A stretch of DNA of 64,000 nt from Leifsonia sp. 466MF (GCF_900100265.1 NZ_LT629696.1:62001-126000), one strand, 5' to 3'; positions 9,656-19,268 are shown, counted from the first letter of the stretch. The notes: a model not told the origin generated them from the letters alone. Made by a program: numbers and translations.

Positions 9656-10552
9656 GTGCGAAATGTCTCTCGTCAGTACCGAACAATCGCGGCGGCGGCG
9701 ATCATGGCCTTCACCGGGGCCGGCTTGCTCATGCCAGCCGAGCCGGCAGCAGCATCGGCCGCCGACCTGTCCAGCCGGGTCAGCGCGCAGGTGCAGGAGG
9801 TCGGGCATGTGACTGCGCGAGCAGAGTTGGTGGATCCTGGATGGACCACCTCGAACCCGGCGCGTGTGGGCGACGCCGTCACCATCCGCACGACGATCGC
9901 CAACACCGGAAGTGTCGCGCTCAACGGCACGCGCTGGAACAGAGCCGACGACCCCGGCTCTCCGTGGGGCGTCCGAGAAGACCCGCTTCAGCCCGGGGAG
10001 CAGTTCGTCGCGACGCTGAAGCACGTCGTCACGCCCCTCGATCTCCGAGTCGGCTACATCGACTACACCGTGGAAGTGAGCGCCTATTGGGAGGCGTCCC
10101 AGGGCGGCTACCGGGTACTGTCGGCCCGCTCGCAGGTCGTGACCGTGCTGCCCGCGGCGGTGGTCGGCGATGTCCAGCTGGTCGCGCAGGTCAACGGACT
10201 GTACGTGACGGCGGAAGACGAGGGCGAGCGGCCGCTGATGGCGAACCGGTCGCAGGCCGGGCTGTGGGAGCAGTTCACCGTGCTCAACAATGGCGACGGA
10301 ACCGTCAGCCTCCGCGCCGGCGCCAACGGCAAGTACGTCGTCGCAGAAGATGAGGGCGCCAGCGCGCTCATCGCGAATCGCACCGCGATCGGTCCCTGGG
10401 AGAAGTTCACGGTCGTCCCCAACAGGGACGGCACGATCAGCCTGCTGGCGGTCGCCAACGGAAAGTACGTGAGTGCCGACAACGCGGGTACGGGGGCGCT
10501 CATCGCCAACCGGACGACCATCGGCGTGGGGGAGAAGTTCCTGATGCAGTGA
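9656..10552 (+). CDS. Secreted protein with fascin-like (beta-trefoil) repeats
   Basis: The 298-residue product begins with a signal peptide (AAAAIMAFTGAGLLMPAEPAAASA). An immunoglobulin-like region at about 45-160 contains VTIRTTIANTGSVALNGTRW and resembles DUF11/CARDB adhesion modules. The last 130 residues hold nearly three copies of a 44-residue unit built on NGKYVxAEDxGxxALIANR followed by WEKFTV and DGTxSLxA, the fascin/RICIN-like trefoil pattern found attached to secreted glycosidases. No catalytic domain is present. It is probably a surface or sugar-binding protein. The GTG is chosen because TTGGAGC sits 6 nt upstream. A TTG 12 nt earlier is possible. Confidence 0.72.
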   Translation: MRNVSRQYRTIAAAAIMAFTGAGLLMPAEPAAASAADLSSRVSAQVQEVGHVTARAELVDPGWTTSNPARVGDAVTIRTTIANTGSVALNGTRWNRADDPGSPWGVREDPLQPGEQFVATLKHVVTPLDLRVGYIDYTVEVSAYWEASQGGYRVLSARSQVVTVLPAAVVGDVQLVAQVNGLYVTAEDEGERPLMANRSQAGLWEQFTVLNNGDGTVSLRAGANGKYVVAEDEGASALIANRTAIGPWEKFTVVPNRDGTISLLAVANGKYVSADNAGTGALIANRTTIGVGEKFLMQ

Positions 10553-10620
10553 CAACTCGAGGTGGTCGGCGCCATCGTCGTCATCGACGACTCACCCGAT
10601 GCTGCGAGGACTAGGCTTTT

Positions 10621-10661
10621 GCTCGGCCGCCCCCGCCCACAAGGCGCACCGGCGGCCGAGC
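10621..10661. terminator. GC-rich hairpin between the fascin-like gene and tdh
   Basis: GCTCGGCCGCC (10621-10631) pairs perfectly with GGCGGCCGAGC (10651-10661), loop 19 nt. It probably terminates the upstream gene. It could also lie in the tdh leader, since a TAGGCT -10-like box precedes it at 10612. Confidence 0.55.
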
Positions 10662-10695
10662 GATGAAGCACCCCGACTCCCACGAGGAAGCGACG

Positions 10696-11739
10696 ATGAG
10701 AGCCCTGTTCAAGAGCGAGGCCGGGCCCGGCCTCGAACTGGTGGATGTCCCCGAGCCCGAGATGGGTCCGGAAGATGTCCGGATCCGCGTTCTGCGCACC
10801 GGCATCTGCGGCACCGACCTGCACATCCAGCGCTGGGACGACTGGGCGGCGTCTGCCGTGAAGGCCCCGCTCATCCCCGGCCACGAGTTCTTCGGCGAGG
10901 TGGTCGAGGTCGGACCGCTGGTCCGCGATGTCGAGGTCGGCGACCTGGTGTCCGGCGAAGGGCACATCGTCTGCGGCACCTGCCGCAACTGCCGAGCCGG
11001 CCGCCGTCAGATGTGCATCCGCACCCAGGGTGTGGGGGTGCAGCGCGACGGCGCCTTCGCCGAGCAGCTCGTCCTCCCCGCGACGAACGTGTGGGTGCAC
11101 CACAGCGCCATCGAGCCGGAGGTCGGCGCCTTGTTCGACCCGCTCGGCAACGCCGTCCACACCGCGCTCGCCTTCCCGGTCGTCGGCGAGGACGTCCTGG
11201 TCACGGGATGCGGACCCATCGGCCTGATGGCCATCGCGGTCGCCCGCCACGTCGGCGCCCGCTTCATCGTCGGCACCGACATCAGCGCACAGCGGCTCGA
11301 ACTCGCGCGCGGGATGGGCGCCGACTTCACCGTGGATGTGTCGCAGCACGACATCCATGAGGCGCAGAAGGCGCTCGGGATGCGCGAAGGCTTCGACGTC
11401 GGCTTCGAGATGAGCGGCGCCCCCACCGCGCTGCCGTCGATGATCGAGAACATGAACCACGGCGGCCGCATCGCCATGCTCGGGCTGCCGTCGAAACAGA
11501 TCGCCGTCGACTGGGGCATCGTGGTCACCCACATGCTGACCCTCAAGGGCATCTACGGCCGCGAGATGTTCGAGACCTGGAATGCTATGGGCGCGATGCT
11601 GCAGACCTCTGTCGAGCTGCACGACGCGATCGCGTCGATCGTCTCCGACCGGTTCCCCGCCCGCGATTGGGAGAAGGGGTTCGCCGCCGCCGCGTCCGCG
11701 GGCGGGGGCAAGGTCATCCTCGACTGGACGGAGGTCTGA
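10696..11739 (+). CDS. tdh: L-threonine 3-dehydrogenase
   Basis: The 347-residue zinc-dependent medium-chain dehydrogenase oxidises L-threonine to 2-amino-3-ketobutyrate with NAD. Catalytic zinc ligands are Cys38 (GICGTDLHI) and His63-Glu64 (PGHEFFGEV). Structural zinc cysteines are 93, 96, 99 and 107. The cofactor fold shows [12 protein letters not shown]. Length matches the family. The ATG at 10696 has GAGGAAG upstream; an earlier in-frame ATG at 10663 would add 11 unconserved residues. The next gene, kbl, starts 2 bp after the stop, which completes the two-step threonine-to-glycine route. Confidence 0.96.
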   Translation: MRALFKSEAGPGLELVDVPEPEMGPEDVRIRVLRTGICGTDLHIQRWDDWAASAVKAPLIPGHEFFGEVVEVGPLVRDVEVGDLVSGEGHIVCGTCRNCRAGRRQMCIRTQGVGVQRDGAFAEQLVLPATNVWVHHSAIEPEVGALFDPLGNAVHTALAFPVVGEDVLVTGCGPIGLMAIAVARHVGARFIVGTDISAQRLELARGMGADFTVDVSQHDIHEAQKALGMREGFDVGFEMSGAPTALPSMIENMNHGGRIAMLGLPSKQIAVDWGIVVTHMLTLKGIYGREMFETWNAMGAMLQTSVELHDAIASIVSDRFPARDWEKGFAAAASAGGGKVILDWTEV

Positions 11740-11741
11740 AT

Positions 11742-12929
11742 ATGTACGGGAGCTTCCGGGAGCACATCGCGACACAGCTGCAGGAGATCGAGGAGGCCGG
11801 CCTCACCAAGCGCGAGCGCAGCATCCACGGCCCCCAGTCGTCGCTGATCACCGCCGACGGCCAGGAGGTGCTCAACTTCTGCGCCAACAACTACCTCGGG
11901 CTCGCCGATCATCCGGCCCTCCGCGACGCCGCCAAGACGGCGCTCGACGACTGGGGCTACGGGATGGCCAGCGTGCGCTTCATCTGCGGCACCCAGGAGC
12001 AGCACCTCGAGCTGGAGCGGCGGGTGTCGCGGTTCCTCGGCACGGAGGCGACCATCCTGTTCTCCTCCTGCTTCGACGCCAACGGCGGCGTGTTCGAGAC
12101 GCTGTTCGGTCCGGAGGACGCCATCGTCTCCGACGAGCTGAACCACGCATCCATCATTGACGGCATCCGCCTGTCGAAGGCCCAGCGGTACCGCTACAAG
12201 AACCGCGACCTGGCCGATCTGCGGGCGCAGCTGGAGGCGGCGCGGGATGCGGGAGCTCGCTTTACCGTCATCGTCACTGACGGCGTCTTCTCGATGGACG
12301 GATACATCGCCCCGCTCGCGGAGATCTGCGACCTGGCGGACGAGTTCGGCGCCCTGGTCTTCGTCGACGACTCGCACGCGGTCGGTTTCGTCGGGGAGCA
12401 CGGCCGCGGCACGCCCGAGTTCTGCGGGGTGTCCGACCGCGTCGACATCTACACGGGCACCTTCGGCAAGGCGCTCGGCGGCGCCTCCGGCGGCTACGTC
12501 TCGAGCCGTCGCGAGATCGTCGACCTGCTGCGGCAGCGCTCGCGGCCGTACCTGTTCTCGAACACCCTCGCGCCGTCGATCGTCGCGGGAACCCTCGCTG
12601 CGCTCGACCTGCTGGAGCAGTCCGACCATCTGCGGGCGCAGCTCGTCACCAACGCGGAACTGTTCCGGCGGCTGATGACCGAGGCGGGATTCGAACTGCT
12701 GCCTGGGGCGCATCCCATCGTCCCTGTCATGTTCGGGGATGCCGCGCTCACCGCGCGCATGGCCGACGAGATGCAGCGCCAGGGCGTCTACGTGACGGCG
12801 TTCTCCTACCCCGTGGTGCCGAAGGGCCGCGCGCGCATCCGCGTGCAGCTGTCGGCCGCGCACACGGAGGAGGAGATCCGCCGCTGCCTGGATGCGTTCG
12901 TCGCGTCGCGGGAGGCCGTCGCCGCGTAG
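11742..12929 (+). CDS. kbl: Glycine C-acetyltransferase (2-amino-3-ketobutyrate CoA ligase)
   Basis: The 395-residue PLP enzyme of the alpha-oxoamine synthase family cleaves 2-amino-3-ketobutyrate with CoA into glycine and acetyl-CoA. Visible features are the N-terminal [24 protein letters not shown], the PLP-contacting [18 protein letters not shown] (about 207-223) and the Schiff-base lysine Lys243 in [15 protein letters not shown]. It begins 2 bp after tdh with GGAGG within the tdh end as ribosome-binding site, so the pair is one operon. A 23-bp hairpin follows at once. Confidence 0.97.
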   Translation: MYGSFREHIATQLQEIEEAGLTKRERSIHGPQSSLITADGQEVLNFCANNYLGLADHPALRDAAKTALDDWGYGMASVRFICGTQEQHLELERRVSRFLGTEATILFSSCFDANGGVFETLFGPEDAIVSDELNHASIIDGIRLSKAQRYRYKNRDLADLRAQLEAARDAGARFTVIVTDGVFSMDGYIAPLAEICDLADEFGALVFVDDSHAVGFVGEHGRGTPEFCGVSDRVDIYTGTFGKALGGASGGYVSSRREIVDLLRQRSRPYLFSNTLAPSIVAGTLAALDLLEQSDHLRAQLVTNAELFRRLMTEAGFELLPGAHPIVPVMFGDAALTARMADEMQRQGVYVTAFSYPVVPKGRARIRVQLSAAHTEEEIRRCLDAFVASREAVAA

Positions 12930-12934
12930 GACGA

Positions 12935-12989
12935 GATTTGCGCCAAATCTCCGTTATGAGCGACGGATAACCGAGATTTGGCGCAAATC
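12935..12989. repeat. Long inverted repeat after kbl (element B)
   Basis: GATTTGCGCCAAATCT (12935-12950) is perfectly complementary to 12974-12989. The stem continues inward for 7 more pairs with one mismatch, leaving a 9-nt loop, for about 23 bp in all. It lies between convergent genes (kbl and the esterase). Each arm is itself partly palindromic (ATTTGCGCCAAAT). It is a likely bidirectional terminator. Confidence 0.75.
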
Positions 12990-13003
12990 GTGAGGGGGTG
13001 GAC

Positions 13004-14386
13004 TCAGTCGTCGAGGGACGCGCGCGGCCGGCGCAGCGTCACACCGCGGCGGGCGAAGAACAGGCCGAGCGTGATGATCAGGAACACCGCGAGCACCGAC
13101 AGGTCGACCATCGCGACCGTCCCGCCGACCGCCGCCGCCTGCGTCAGGCCGCACGCCCGGCCGGTCTGGTCCGCGGCACACAGGAACCGGTCTCCCTGGC
13201 CTGTCGCGCCCGTCTTCACCCACGATCCGATCAGCTGGTTGTAGCCGGTGGCCAGACCTTTCACCAGGGTCGGACCGGAGTGGCCTTCGCCGGGGACGGC
13301 CCAGTAGGTGACCTTCCAGCCGGCGTTCTCGGCGGCGGTCGCCGTGTCCTCGACCTGCTGGCGGAAGTGCGGGTCCTCCGCGCCGGCGACGAAGATCCCG
13401 ACCGTCGGCCGGGGGTAGTCGTTCGCGGCGAGGACGTTCGCCGGCCAGGTCTTCTCGTACGCCGCCTGATCGCCGCCGAAGTAGCGGTCGCGGGTGACGG
13501 TCGGCCGGTACTCGCCCGGCTTGTCGGGCCCGGAGACGTCGATGACAGCTCCCCAGGTGTCCGGGTACTTCGCGCCCAGGTACGCAGCGCACTCGCCGCC
13601 GTGCGAGAAGCCCGCGATCACGCGGTCGGCGCGGTCCGGTGACGCCGGGAGGTTCGCGTCGATCCAGGCGGGGACATCCTGCGACAGGTACGTGTCGAGC
13701 TTGCCCGCGGAGGTGTCGGCGCACGGCGGGTTCTTGTCGACGGCGCCGAGCTGGTCGACGACGAGCACGAACGGCGCCTGGTCGAGCCGCTGCTGCCCGA
13801 GGCTGTGCAGGGCGTCGAGAGTGGCTCCGAGCGTCGGGTTGCCGGGCTGCCCCATCATCATCTCGACGACCGGACGCGTGCCCGACGGGTCGCGCAGCCA
13901 CCCGGGCGGCACGAACAGGTGCGCGGCCCGCGCCTCGAAGCCGGAGCGGGTGGCCGGGATGCGCACCGCCAGCTGGTAGCCCTCGGCGAGGGTCTTCGCC
14001 GTGACGGGGATGCTGCGGCCGGCGACGATGGGCCGGGCCAACGCCGGCTGCGCGGTGACACCGACCACTCCGACCGTCAGCACGGCTGCGACCGCGGCGA
14101 CAGCGATGCGCGCACCCCGCTGCCCGGCCGACTGCAGCACGTCCCCGATCGCCAGCGGCAGCACGGTCGCGGCGAGCAGCACCGCGAACCAGCCGGCCCC
14201 GGTCAGATCCGGGCGGGGCAGCAGTACGACGCCGAGCACGACGAGGGCGAGTCCGACGAGCTGCCCGGCGATCACCGCGATGACCGTCGCGGTCGCACGG
14301 AACCGCCAGGCCCGGCGGGCGAACCGGTACGCCGGGTACGCGCCCACCACGACGAGGGCGGCGGCGAGCCAGGCGAGCGCGGACAT
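13004..14386 (-). CDS. Membrane-anchored esterase-family alpha/beta hydrolase
   Basis: The 460-residue protein has three or four N-terminal membrane segments (about 1-120), then an extracytoplasmic alpha/beta-hydrolase domain of the putative-esterase/mycolyltransferase-like type, and a final membrane segment (VDLSVLAVFLIITLGLFFA). The nucleophile is Ser261 in GFSHGGE; the likely acid and base are Asp338 (AGAEDPHF) and His369 (GEGHSG). Two Cys near 222 and 416 may form disulfides. The start at 14386 is leaderless, with TAGACT 7 nt upstream. It could act on cell-envelope lipids or lysyl-phospholipids; the substrate is unknown. Confidence 0.78.
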   Translation of the reverse strand: MSALAWLAAALVVVGAYPAYRFARRAWRFRATATVIAVIAGQLVGLALVVLGVVLLPRPDLTGAGWFAVLLAATVLPLAIGDVLQSAGQRGARIAVAAVAAVLTVGVVGVTAQPALARPIVAGRSIPVTAKTLAEGYQLAVRIPATRSGFEARAAHLFVPPGWLRDPSGTRPVVEMMMGQPGNPTLGATLDALHSLGQQRLDQAPFVLVVDQLGAVDKNPPCADTSAGKLDTYLSQDVPAWIDANLPASPDRADRVIAGFSHGGECAAYLGAKYPDTWGAVIDVSGPDKPGEYRPTVTRDRYFGGDQAAYEKTWPANVLAANDYPRPTVGIFVAGAEDPHFRQQVEDTATAAENAGWKVTYWAVPGEGHSGPTLVKGLATGYNQLIGSWVKTGATGQGDRFLCAADQTGRACGLTQAAAVGGTVAMVDLSVLAVFLIITLGLFFARRGVTLRRPRASLDD

Positions 14387-14467
14387 CGTTGTCAGTCTAG
14401 GTGCGCCCGTGTCCGTGGTCCGGGAGGAGCCTGCGTCGGGCGTACGGTTGCTCAAGAAGGAGGCGCG

Positions 14468-15436
14468 ATGATCGTCGACAACGCCGTGTACGTGGACGGC
14501 GTCCGCACCGAACCGCCGTCGCTCGAGGAGACCAGCGAGACGGTGCGCGACCGCGGAGGCTTCGCCTGGATCGGGCTGTACCGGCCGAGCGAGAGCGAGC
14601 TGTCCGCCGTGGCGAAGGAGTTCGACCTGCCGGCGCTCGCCGTCGAGGACGCCCTCTCCGGTCACCAGCGCGCCAAGATCGAGAAGTACAGCGACATGCT
14701 CTTCGTCGTACTGCGGCCGGCGAGCTACGTGGACGAGACGGAGAAGGTCGAGTTCGGCGAGGTGCACGTCTTCCTCGGCGACGACTTCGTCATCACCGTC
14801 CGGCACTTCGAGACCCCCGACCTGGCGCGGGTCCGCAAACGGCTCGAGGGGGATGCCGCGCTGCTGGCGCACGGTCCGATCGCGGCGCTGTACGGCATCC
14901 TCGACGAGATCGTGGACGAGTACGCGCCCGTCGTCGCTGGCCTCGAGGACGACATCGACGAGATCGAGGACCAGCTGTTCTCGGGCGACCGCGGGGTGAC
15001 GCGGCGAATCTACGAGCTGTCGACCGAGGTGATGCATTTCCAGCGCGCCGTGGACCCGCTGAAGGATGTGCTGCGCAGCCTGCGCGAGGGCCTAATCGCC
15101 CACGAGGCGGACGAGGGCCTGCGGGATAGGTTCCGCGACGTCGAGGATCACGTGATCCGCGTCACCGAACGCGCGGACGGCTTCCGTCAGATCCTGCAGA
15201 ACGCGCTCACCGTGCACACGGCGCTCGTGGGCCGGCAGCAGAACGACGAGGTGAAGAAGATCTCCGGCTGGGCGGCGATCCTGTTCGCCCCGACCCTCGT
15301 CGGCACGATCTACGGCATGAACTTCCGCGTCATGCCGGAACTGCACTGGGCCTTCGGTTACCCGTTCGCGCTCCTGCTGATGCTCGGGATGGGCGTCGGG
15401 CTATACGTCGTCTTCAAGCGGAAGGGCTGGATCTAG
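14468..15436 (+). CDS. corA: CorA-family magnesium/cobalt transport protein
   Basis: The 322-residue protein has the long soluble N-terminal funnel domain and two C-terminal membrane helices (ISGWAAILFAPTLVGTI and a second near the end). The signature is YGMNF at the mouth of helix 1 (about 281-285). The family forms pentameric channels for Mg2+ or Co2+. The ATG is preceded by AAGGAGG, a strong ribosome-binding site. The protein ends in a basic FKRKGWI tail. The gene is divergent from the esterase and convergent with the tetR gene. Confidence 0.93.
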   Translation: MIVDNAVYVDGVRTEPPSLEETSETVRDRGGFAWIGLYRPSESELSAVAKEFDLPALAVEDALSGHQRAKIEKYSDMLFVVLRPASYVDETEKVEFGEVHVFLGDDFVITVRHFETPDLARVRKRLEGDAALLAHGPIAALYGILDEIVDEYAPVVAGLEDDIDEIEDQLFSGDRGVTRRIYELSTEVMHFQRAVDPLKDVLRSLREGLIAHEADEGLRDRFRDVEDHVIRVTERADGFRQILQNALTVHTALVGRQQNDEVKKISGWAAILFAPTLVGTIYGMNFRVMPELHWAFGYPFALLLMLGMGVGLYVVFKRKGWI

Positions 15437-15443
15437 CCCCGCG

Positions 15444-16124
15444 TCATCCCACCGGCATGCGCACGCGCTGGTAGCGCACACGCAGGCCGTCGAGCAGGGC
15501 GGTGAGCCCGATCTCGAACGCCGCATCCGCGGGCGCCGTCGCGCCGAGCGCCCGGTCGCGCGCCGCGTAGGCCGAGGCGAACGACGGAACCTGGTCCTCC
15601 GCTCCGGACGGGTCGAACATGTCGGCGGGTGCGATCGCGTCGAGCGCCGAGCCCAGGATGAACGACTCGACCGCGACGATCGTCGGCAGCACCTCGGGTT
15701 CCGGCCACCCGGCGCGCACCATCGCCTGGACGACCGTGTCGTACATGTGCATCGTGCGCAGCGCGCCGGTCAGCGGCAGGGTGGCGAGCAAGGCGATCGT
15801 CGGGGGATGCGTCGCGAAGGCGAGGCGATACGAGTGCGCCCAGTCGAGCATCGCGGCATCCCACGGCAGGGTCGCGAACGCGCTGACGTCGATGCGGTCG
15901 GAGATGAGCTCCCGGACGCCGGCGATGACGTCCTCCTTGCCGTCGACGTGGTTGTACAGGGCGCTGGGCCGCACGCGGAGGGCCTGCGCGAGCCGCGCCA
16001 TCGTGAAGCCCTCGGCGCCCGATTCGTCGAGCAGGCGGAGGGCGGCCTCGGCGATGAGATCGCGGGTCAGCACCGTCGTCTTCGGGCGCCCCACCCGACG
16101 CGCCGGGCGATCGATCTCGGCCAT
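15444..16124 (-). CDS. TetR-family transcriptional regulator
   Basis: The 226-residue protein has an N-terminal TetR helix-turn-helix at about 15-65 (LIAEAALRLLDESGAEGFTM, then LRVRPSALYNHVDGKEDV). The ligand-binding C-terminal domain is helical. The start at 16124 is preferred over 16148 because GGAGGGGAAG lies just upstream. It is divergent from the amidohydrolase-permease pair and the 83-bp gap contains a palindrome, so it most likely represses those genes and itself. The ligand is probably the amidohydrolase substrate; that is inference. Confidence 0.88.
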   Translation of the reverse strand: MAEIDRPARRVGRPKTTVLTRDLIAEAALRLLDESGAEGFTMARLAQALRVRPSALYNHVDGKEDVIAGVRELISDRIDVSAFATLPWDAAMLDWAHSYRLAFATHPPTIALLATLPLTGALRTMHMYDTVVQAMVRAGWPEPEVLPTIVAVESFILGSALDAIAPADMFDPSGAEDQVPSFASAYAARDRALGATAPADAAFEIGLTALLDGLRVRYQRVRMPVG

Positions 16125-16167
16125 GCTCTTCCCCTCCGGCTCGATCACACCCTAGTATCTGACGAAA

Positions 16168-16190
16168 TAAAAGAACGCCGTTCATTTTTC
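16168..16190. promoter_or_regulatory. Probable TetR operator in the divergent promoter
   Basis: GAACGCCGTTC (16173-16183) is a perfect 11-bp dyad. It is extended by AT-rich flanks that are also roughly symmetric (AAAA on the left, TTTTT on the right). It is the only clear palindrome in this AT-rich gap between tetR and the amidohydrolase gene. Confidence 0.65.
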
Positions 16191-16207
16191 TGTAACACGG
16201 AGGCTGT

Positions 16208-17830
16208 ATGAGCACGACCGTCTTCACCGGTGGCACCATCCTGAGCAGCTATCGCTCCGACGCCGTCGAGCACACCGCGGTCGCGGTGGAGGACGGTCGG
16301 ATCATCGCCATCGACGCCGAGGCCCGCGCCCTGAGCGCCACGGCGGATGAGACGGTCGACCTGCTCGGCGGTGTGCTCGCTCCTGCCTTCGGCGACGGTC
16401 ACGCGCATCCCCTGCAAGGCGGGCTGGAGAAGCTCGGCCCCCAGGTGCGGAGCTGCACATCGGTCGAGGAGATCGTCGGCTGCGTCACGGCGTGGGCGGA
16501 CGCGCATCCCGAGCAGGAGTGGATCTACGGCGGAAGCTACGACGCGACCCTGGCGCCCGACGGGATGTTCGACGCGCGCTGGCTGGACGCCGCCATCCCG
16601 GACCGCCCGGTCGTGCTGCGGGCGTGGGACTACCACACGGTGTGGGTGAACTCGGAGGCGCTTCGGAGGGCCGGGATCGACGCGAGCACGCCCGAGCCGG
16701 CGCTGGGCCGCATCCCGCGCCGGTCCGATGGATCTCCGCTCGGCATCCTGCAGGAGCCCGGAGCGGTCGACCTCCTGATCCCGGCCGAGCCCGGGCGGAC
16801 GCACGACGAGCGTGTCGAGGCCCTGCGGCTCGCGACCGCCGAGTACGCGGAGCTCGGGATCGCGTGGGTGCAGGATGCCTGGGTCGAGCCGGCCGAGGTC
16901 GAGGCGTACCTCGAGGCGTCCACGCGAGGTCTGCTGTCGACGCGGGTGAATCTGGCCCTCCGCGCCGACCCCGTGCGCTGGCATGACCAGGTGCCCGAGT
17001 TCGTCGAGTCGCGCCGCCGCGTCGAGGAGCTCGGCGATCCGCTGCTGACCGCCGCCACCGTGAAAGTGTTCGTGGACGGCGTGATCGAGAACCACACGGC
17101 GGCCATGCTCGCCGACTACACCGACACCCCCGGCGACCGCGGACTCCCCAACTGGGATGCGGCCGAACTCACCGCGGCGGCCGTCACCTTCGACAAGCTC
17201 GGCTTCCAGCTGCACCTGCACGCGATCGGCGACGCCGCGACGCGCACCGCCCTCGACGTCTTCGAGGCGGTCGAGAGCGCCAACGGCGCGCGCGACCGCC
17301 GTCCGGTGATCGCGCACGTCCAGGTCGTCGACCCGGTCGACCTGCCCCGCTTCGAGCGCCTCGGCGTCATCGCCAACTTCGAGCCGCTCTGGGCGCAGCT
17401 CGATCCGATGATGCTCGACCTGACCATCCCGCGCCTCGGCCCCGAGCGCGAACGACTGCAGTACCCCATCCGCACCCTGCTCGAGTCGGCGAGCGTCTCC
17501 TTCGGGAGCGACTGGCCGGTCAGCAGCGCCGACTGGCGCCCCGGAGTCGCGACGGCGGTCACCCGCCAGACCGAGCAGCGGGTTCCGGAGGCCGGATGGA
17601 CCCCCGCCGAGCGCATCCCGCTCACCGACGCGCTGGAGGCCTACTCCTCCGGCGTCGCCCGCCAGGCCTTCGCGCAGCGTGCGCGCAGCGAGCTGCGTCC
17701 GGGGTCGTCCCCGGACCTGGTCTGGCTCGACACCGACCCGCGCCACGTGGACCCGCACGACCTGCGATCCGTCCGCGTGCTCGGAACCTGGGTCGCCGGC
17801 GTCCGCCGCGCGACCACCGTACGGAGCTGA
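16208..17830 (+). CDS. YtcJ-like amidohydrolase (amidohydrolase family 3)
   Basis: The 540-residue protein is a metal-dependent amidohydrolase of the YtcJ group, a TIM barrel flanked by a beta-sandwich. Visible motifs are TGGTILSS near the N-terminus, DGHAHPLQGG (the HxH metal pair, about residues 62-71), the late LHLHAIGDAATR and IAHVQVVD, and SFGSDWPVSSADW near the end. Such enzymes hydrolyse exocyclic amide or formamide bonds. GGAGG precedes the ATG. It is followed 46 bp later by an APC permease, suggesting uptake and hydrolysis of one amide compound under the divergent TetR regulator. Confidence 0.88.
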   Translation: MSTTVFTGGTILSSYRSDAVEHTAVAVEDGRIIAIDAEARALSATADETVDLLGGVLAPAFGDGHAHPLQGGLEKLGPQVRSCTSVEEIVGCVTAWADAHPEQEWIYGGSYDATLAPDGMFDARWLDAAIPDRPVVLRAWDYHTVWVNSEALRRAGIDASTPEPALGRIPRRSDGSPLGILQEPGAVDLLIPAEPGRTHDERVEALRLATAEYAELGIAWVQDAWVEPAEVEAYLEASTRGLLSTRVNLALRADPVRWHDQVPEFVESRRRVEELGDPLLTAATVKVFVDGVIENHTAAMLADYTDTPGDRGLPNWDAAELTAAAVTFDKLGFQLHLHAIGDAATRTALDVFEAVESANGARDRRPVIAHVQVVDPVDLPRFERLGVIANFEPLWAQLDPMMLDLTIPRLGPERERLQYPIRTLLESASVSFGSDWPVSSADWRPGVATAVTRQTEQRVPEAGWTPAERIPLTDALEAYSSGVARQAFAQRARSELRPGSSPDLVWLDTDPRHVDPHDLRSVRVLGTWVAGVRRATTVRS

Positions 17831-17876
17831 TACCCACCCCCGATTGCACCACTCCATCCCAGAGAGGCAGCACCAC

Positions 17877-19268
17877 ATGACCACGACCGACCTGCCGCCC
17901 CAGCCGCGGCTCAAGAGGGCGCTCGGCCCGACAGCCCTCGTGCTGTTCGGCCTCACCTACCTCGCCCCTGTCACCGTCTTCACGACCTACGGCATCGTGA
18001 CCCAGTCGACCGACAACCACCTGCCGTCCGCCTACGTCGTCGCGCTGGTCGCGATGCTCTTCACGGCACTCAGCTACGGCGCGATGGCGCGCGCGTTCCC
18101 GGTGTCCGGTTCGGCGTACACGTACACCCAGCAGACATTCGGCGGCCACATCGGCTTCCTGACCGGGTGGACGCTGATGCTCGACTACCTCTTCCTGCCG
18201 ATGATCAACTTCCTGCTGATCGGGCTGTACCTCAACACCCAGTTCCCGGACATCCCGGGCTGGGTGTTCGCGTTGGCGTCGCTGCTGCTCGTGCTGCTCT
18301 TCAACGTGCTCGGCATCACCCTGGTCAACCGGCTCAACGTCGCGATCGTGGCCCTGTCGGTGCTTCTCGTCGTCGTGTTCGCGGTGCTCGCCATCAAGGA
18401 GCTGCTCACCAACCCGTCGTCCGAGACACCGAGCCTGATCGAGCCGTTCCTGCCCGGGAAGGGCGGCCTGGGGCCGATCTTCGCGGGCGCCGCCGTGCTC
18501 GCCCTGTCGTTCCTCGGCTTCGACGCGGTCTCGACCCTGTCGGAGGAGGCGAAGAACCCGAAGCGCGACATCCCGCGCGCCATCCTCCTGACCACTCTCA
18601 TCGGCGGTGCGATCTTCATCGTCGTCTCCTGGCTCGGCGCCCTGGTGTACCCGGACTGGCGCGACTTCGCCCAGGTCGACTCGGCCGGGGTCGACCTGAT
18701 GGCCAAGGTGGGCGGCACGTTCCTGACGTCGTTCTTCGTCGCCGTCTATGTGGTCGGCGCGTTCGGATCGGGGATGACGACCCAGGTCAGCGTCTCGCGC
18801 ATCATCTACTCGATGGGCCGGGATGGCGTGCTCCCGCGCATCTTCGGCACGCTCCATTCGCGGTTCCGCACCCCGTGGGTGGCGGCGCTCGCGGTCTCCG
18901 TCGTGTCACTGCTGGCCCTGGTACTGACGCTGGATCAGGCCGCGACGATGATCTCGTTCGGCGCGCTGGCGGCCTTCTCGATGGTCAACCTCTCGGTGAT
19001 CAAGCACCACCTCTTCCCGAAGGGCGGCCGTACCGCGCCCTCGGCCGGGGAGTGGGTGCGCTACGGCGTGCTGCCCGCGATCGGGTTCGTCCTCACCGTC
19101 TGGCTGTGGACGTCGCTCACGGCCACCACGTTCATCGTCGGGCTCTCGTGGATGCTCGTCGGGGTGATCTACCTCGCCGTCCTGACGCGCGGATTCCGTC
19201 GCAAGCCGCCGACGATGGACTTCTCGGAGAAGGAGGAACTGGAGCAGGAGGCCGCCCGGGCCTCGTGA
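17877..19268 (+). CDS. APC-family amino acid/amine permease
   Basis: The 463-residue protein has about twelve membrane segments. The family start LKRALGPTALVLFGLTYLAPVTVF and the motif GFDAVSTLSEEAKNPKRDIPRAI in the middle identify the amino acid-polyamine-organocation superfamily. It ends in a charged cytoplasmic tail. AGAGAGG precedes the ATG at 17877. It is the second gene behind the TetR-controlled promoter and probably imports the substrate of the amidohydrolase. Confidence 0.92.
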   Translation: MTTTDLPPQPRLKRALGPTALVLFGLTYLAPVTVFTTYGIVTQSTDNHLPSAYVVALVAMLFTALSYGAMARAFPVSGSAYTYTQQTFGGHIGFLTGWTLMLDYLFLPMINFLLIGLYLNTQFPDIPGWVFALASLLLVLLFNVLGITLVNRLNVAIVALSVLLVVVFAVLAIKELLTNPSSETPSLIEPFLPGKGGLGPIFAGAAVLALSFLGFDAVSTLSEEAKNPKRDIPRAILLTTLIGGAIFIVVSWLGALVYPDWRDFAQVDSAGVDLMAKVGGTFLTSFFVAVYVVGAFGSGMTTQVSVSRIIYSMGRDGVLPRIFGTLHSRFRTPWVAALAVSVVSLLALVLTLDQAATMISFGALAAFSMVNLSVIKHHLFPKGGRTAPSAGEWVRYGVLPAIGFVLTVWLWTSLTATTFIVGLSWMLVGVIYLAVLTRGFRRKPPTMDFSEKEELEQEAARAS

